64,000 bases of DNA, taken from assembly GCA_947044365.1 (NCBI GenBank), contig OX345637.1, forward strand, positions 124,001-188,000, in the 5' to 3' direction. The DNA is from Petrosia ficiformis. Taxonomy: Eukaryota; Porifera; Demospongiae; Haplosclerida; Petrosiidae. Positions within the stretch are counted from its first letter, which is position 1; the number at the start of each line of letters is the position of its first letter. The notes under the pieces were generated by a model, which did no database searches, had not been told where the DNA came from, and saw nothing but the letters and a program-made list of their open reading frames with translations. Below are positions 60,772 to 64,000 of the stretch, piece after piece. A program made the translations under genes and the position numbers.

Positions 60772-62267
60772 AAAACATGAATACAGTCACTACACTTACC
60801 TGACTCTCAGCTAATCTTTTATTATCAGCGATTGATTCATCAATGGCATTCTGAACCTGTCTCTCTGTGAGTGAATCTAAATATTCCTAAGAGAGATATA
60901 GGAATAGATAGAATGGATAGATGGATGGATAGATAGATGGATAGAGATGAGTAGAATAGATGATTCGATTGATGACTGGATAGATAGATGAACTGATGAA
61001 CACACACATTCTTATCTACCTTGTATTTGACAGGAAACTCATCTGCCATCATTTCCATAACTTCATCACTTCTTAATGCCACAAGACCTGTATATTATAT
61101 TATATAATTAAAGAGATATGAAATACCTCATTTATGACACTAACCCATATTAATCTGTGTTTCTGTGACAACCCCAGTGTCTAGTAAATATTTCTTTTCT
61201 TCAACATCAACGTTCCGTCTTTCCAAATCTGAAGAAATAACAAGTGTTAAATCCATTTCCTTATTGACCATCCATCCATCCATCCATCCATCTATCCATC
61301 CACCCACCCATCCATCCATCCATCCATCCATCCATCCACCCTCCATCCATCCATCCATCCACCCTCCATCCATCCATCCATCCATCTATCCATCCACCCT
61401 CCACCCACCCATCCATCCATCCATCCATCCATCCACCCTCCATCCATCCATCCATCCATCTATCCATCCACCCTCCACCCACCCATCCATCCATCCATCC
61501 ATCCATCCACCCTCCATCCATCCATCCATCCATCCATCCATCCATCCATCCATCCATCCATCCATCCATCCATCCATCCATCCATCTATCCATCCACCCT
61601 CCACCCATCCATCCATCCATCCATCCATCCATCCATCCATCCACCCTCCACCCACCCATCCATCCATCCATCCATCCACCCTCCACCCACCCATCCATCC
61701 ATCCATCCATCCACCCTCCATCCATCCATCCATCCATCCATCCATCCATCCATCCATCCATCTATCCATCCACCCTCCACCCATCCATCCATCCATCCAT
61801 CCATCCACCCTCCACCCACCCATCCATCCATCCATCCATCCATCCACCCTCCATCCATCCATCCATCCATCCATCCATCCATCCATCCATCCATCCATCC
61901 ACCCTCCATCCATCCATCCATCCATCCATCCACCCATCCACCCTCCATCCATCCATCCATCCATCCATCCATCCATCCATCCATCCATCCATCCATCCAT
62001 CCATCCATTAATGTATCCATTGTTGTGTAGTTGTAAATTTATTCATCACCTGGATATCGTCTTCCCATTCCTCTGATATCAAGATATTCTGCTACCTGTT
62101 CTTGTAATACACACCACTCAATATCAGGACCAACAAGAGGCCACTGATACTCAAATAATCTGTGACATTAATATTATACATGTAAATACATAATCATATA
62201 GTCTATATATATTTATACATAAATGTACATACATATATGCATACATACATACACATGTACATACATG

Positions 62268-62298
<31 letters not shown>

Positions 62299-63043
62299 TA
62301 TTATGTATAGACACATACGTACTTTGAAGCAGGGAATCCAATATCATCATCCATATCACTATCACTTTCAACAATTTCCTTTCTTGGTTTTCTTTTTCTA
62401 CCTCTTTTACTCTATAATTAATTAATTAACAAATCCACTAATTAATTGGGGTGAAGCCCCACATTAGGGAGTTAGTATGTATCATAAGTGATTCAATGTT
62501 TTATTAAACCGTGTTGAATTTTTAATGTTTGTATGGTACATATTCCATAAATATCTTAATGCTCAAATGAAATGTGGTTATTGTCAGGCTTGTACCACAA
62601 TGAGTGCATGCATGCAAGCATTCTCTAGTAATTATTACTAGTTATTATAATGCTTACTCAATAGTATGTGTATATGAACAAGAGGGTTGTACTTGTACTT
62701 GTGCATGTAATTTTCAAGAACATATTACAATAAGCCCTTGTACATGTAATTTTCAAGTACAGCCCCTGTACATGTACCTAGTCAGTCGGGAACATACTTT
62801 TCGTGGTACATTTAATTCATCATTAGGTGGAGTGGTTGGATTACTATTAATATTAACACTACTCTCTTGTATTGATGCAGTCACAGACAATGGTTCCTTT
62901 TCATTATCTATTTGGGTGGGACTTTGAGTTGGAGGGGGTGAGTGTATAGATACAGAAGGATCGTTTTGTTGAGTCTCACCCTGTAATAATAATAGATAAT
63001 GATTAGTGACATCAGTCAACTTATCACTTGCCTCAGAAGTCAT
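60038..63043 (-). CDS. PHF10: PHF10/SAYP-like chromatin protein without PHD fingers, about 316-333 aa
   Basis: Exons 63043-62798, 62411-62323, 62159-62050, 61228-61145, 61087-61020, 60886-60800, 60699-60571, 60425-60322 and 60122-60038 join in phase (1,002 nt). After a Ser/Pro/Gln-rich N-terminus and a basic-acidic stretch ([20 protein letters not shown]) comes the SAY domain: [78 protein letters not shown], then [10 protein letters not shown] and [14 protein letters not shown]. This is the PHF10 (BAF45A) order; PHF10 is a subunit of the PBAF SWI/SNF remodeller. Human PHF10 continues into two PHD fingers; here a stop follows 10 residues after LPLSTA and no PHD exon is found before the next gene. 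Exon 1 may contain a GC-AG intron. A huge CCAT array lies in intron 3. Confidence 0.88.
60210..60310. repeat. (ATGT)n/(TCTA)n microsatellite in the last PHF10-like intron
   Basis: ATGT units flanked by TATC units within the intron between 60321 and 60123. Confidence 0.9.
60717..60772. repeat. (GATA)n microsatellite in a PHF10-like intron
   Basis: AGAT units directly upstream of the exon at 60699 on the coding strand, forming its pyrimidine-rich 3' intron end. Confidence 0.9.
61268..62010. repeat. (CCAT)n minisatellite in intron 3 of the PHF10-like gene
   Basis: About 740 bp of CCAT units with recurrent CCACCCTCCA and CCACCCACCCATCC variants; blocks of about 85-100 bp repeat in order (for example 61395-61445 and 61460-61510). 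The long frames of Met-Asp-Gly-Trp or Ile-His-Pro-Ser type on both strands are artefacts. Confidence 0.95.
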
Positions 63044-63118
63044 CAGAACTTAACTACTCTAACTTTTCTAATTCAGTGTAATATTAAAGAAATAATAATT
63101 TCCGATACTTTTAATTAG

Positions 63119-63327
63119 AAAGGATGAGCCACACCTTCCAGATGGGCTGAGATGGCTGAAAAGGTACAATTTAAAACTTGATCCTGTGATGGTGAAAGGT
63201 ATTATAGGAAAGATAAATGTTCACCTGATGGCTACTTTTCGTCAGCGTTGTGTGATAACAACAATATTGCTATTAAGTTATGTATTGATTGGTAGTCTAG
63301 TGGCATACTGTCTGATATCTGATGATC
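63119..63327 (+). CDS. Single exon of an unrecognised membrane protein (doubtful)
   Basis: An acceptor (TTAATTAG) at 63118 and a donor (C|GTAAGT) at 63327 bound a 209-bp frame that reads PDGLRWLKRYNLKLDPVMVK, then TFRQRCVITT, then a single membrane span ILLLSYVLIGSLVAYCLI ending SDD. Phase is 2 at the start and 1 at the end, so it would be an internal exon. No upstream start exon is seen in the 75 bp before the PHF10-like start, although an ATG at about 63189 could start it. A vague likeness to the first span of two-pore potassium channels is too weak for a call. Confidence 0.35.
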
Positions 63328-63335
63328 GTAAGTTA

Positions 63336-63382
<47 letters not shown>

Positions 63383-63385
63383 TTC

Positions 63386-63435
63386 TAGTCTCATTTCCAG
63401 ACTTACCTGATATGGGATAGTCTGCGAATGAGACT
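63386..63435. repeat. Small hairpin repeat, copy 2
   Basis: Starts AGTCTCATTTCC and ends GCGAATGAGACT; the interior differs from copy 1 at 56833-56874 but the CTGCGA motif is shared. A lone GGAATGAGACTTG follows at about 63472. Confidence 0.55.
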
Positions 63436-63498
63436 TAGTTACTCAATAATGCATTTGTATATATCAGAATTGGAATGAGACTTGTTATTGTGTAATGA

Positions 63499-63921
63499 TC
63501 ATACCACCTGTGTTATATAATGACCAGTGTATACAGTCCACAGACTGATACTAGTTTTGTTTGCGTATGGGTCCATAATGTGAAGACAATCGACAACTTT
63601 CATTGAAGTGATGACGAGTCCAAATTCTTCCAGGAGACGAGTGTTCCATGAGTCGAAATTCAGTTCAATAGATTAATATAATATTCATTATTTATAATAT
63701 AACCAAGAGTAATAAAATTGTCATAACTTTATAATTGAAATGTTTAACAAAAGCCTTCTGAAGTCTGATTGTTTAAGTTCCCAATATTGGTATTTGGTAG
63801 TTTGCAACACATTTTGTAACAGACACACACACTATGATTACCATACCATTACACCTACACTTCATGGCGAGGGTAATGAATGATCCATCATACTCCATTG
63901 AAATATATATAATGTGTCCAG
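63499..63921 (-). CDS. 3' end of an unrecognised gene entering from the right edge
   Basis: Two exons, 63921-63847 (acceptor ATTACAG, donor GTATGG) and 63626-63499 (acceptor TGGAAG, stop TGA at 63501-63499), agree in phase 1. They read GHIIYISMEYDGSFITLAMK-CRCN then EFGLVITSMKVVDCLHIMDP and YANKTSISLWTVYTGHYITQ-VV. Mixed hydrophobic and polar residues suggest a globular domain. I do not recognise the family. The start lies beyond base 64000. Confidence 0.45.
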
Positions 63922-64000
63922 CTGTAATATCATATAATAATAATGCTATCTTTTAATTAGCATACCAGTACTACATTGTTCACAACAGAGTTAAAGAATA

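Noticed and set aside
61165..62076. 303-codon plus-strand frame and 166-204-codon minus-strand frames rich in Ile-His-Pro-Ser or Met-Asp-Gly-Trp
   Set aside because: They lie in a CCAT minisatellite inside an intron of the PHF10-like gene; the flanking non-repeat parts read real exons only on the minus strand.
1..64000. CRISPR arrays, rRNA genes, prokaryotic operons or phage genes
   Set aside because: Direct repeats present are microsatellites or minisatellites without unique spacers; genes are intron-rich and eukaryotic; no rRNA-like conserved stretch was noticed.

Overview
The window is a piece of nuclear genome from an animal. It has multi-exon, GT-AG-spliced genes on both strands, strongly AT-rich non-coding DNA, very short introns (many 45-150 bp) and metazoan gene families: a Six1/2 homeobox gene, G-protein-type phospholipase C beta, a GT43 glucuronyltransferase, and SMIM12-, TMEM160-, TMX- and PHF10-like genes. 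Compact genes, an NB-ARC/TPR receptor-like gene and a YeeE/YedE-type sulfur transporter point to an early-branching animal. A sponge (demosponge) is my best guess, by inference only. I see no prokaryotic operon, CRISPR array or rRNA gene.

Layout. 1-794 (-): TMEM160-like mitochondrial membrane protein, continuing off the left edge. 900-9729 (+): a 17-exon STAND (NB-ARC) ATPase with a long TPR array. 10250-12312 (-): Six1/2 homeobox gene. 12.3-29 kb: a gene-poor, repeat-rich block with long ATGT/ACAT tetranucleotide arrays, minisatellites, MITE-like elements and foldback palindromes; the only good gene candidate in it is a small unrecognised 3-exon gene at 16303-17292 (-). 29.8-32.7 kb (-): TMX1-like thioredoxin-fold ER protein, head-to-head (56 bp between start codons) with 32750-35518 (+), a B3GAT-type glucuronyltransferase. 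36000-39879 (+): CLASRP (SR-related splicing protein, 17 exons), convergent with 40.0-54.5 kb (-), phospholipase C beta (about 38 exons, two candidate terminal exons). 55422-55610 (+): SMIM12. 55855-59255 (-): YeeE/YedE (Sulf_transp) transporter with one frame anomaly. 60038-63043 (-): PHF10/SAYP-like chromatin factor without PHD fingers. 63.1-64 kb: fragments of two unrecognised genes.

The genes do not form one pathway; most are unrelated housekeeping or signalling genes packed closely, several as divergent pairs that probably share promoters (TMEM160-like/NB-ARC-TPR, TMX1-like/B3GAT, PLCB/SMIM12). Exon models were built by hand from splice-site consensus, reading phase and similarity to remembered family sequences. 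Phases close perfectly for the NB-ARC-TPR, SIX, B3GAT, CLASRP and PHF10-like genes. Phase is unresolved at one place in PLCB (around 41.7-42.0 kb) and at one place in the transporter (around 57.95 kb).

The most interesting items are the PHD-less PHF10-like gene, the animal Sulf_transp transporter with its frame break, the two alternative PLCB C-termini (one a PDZ ligand), a minisatellite apparently seeded from a coding exon of the TMX1-like gene, and two well-delimited non-autonomous DNA transposons.
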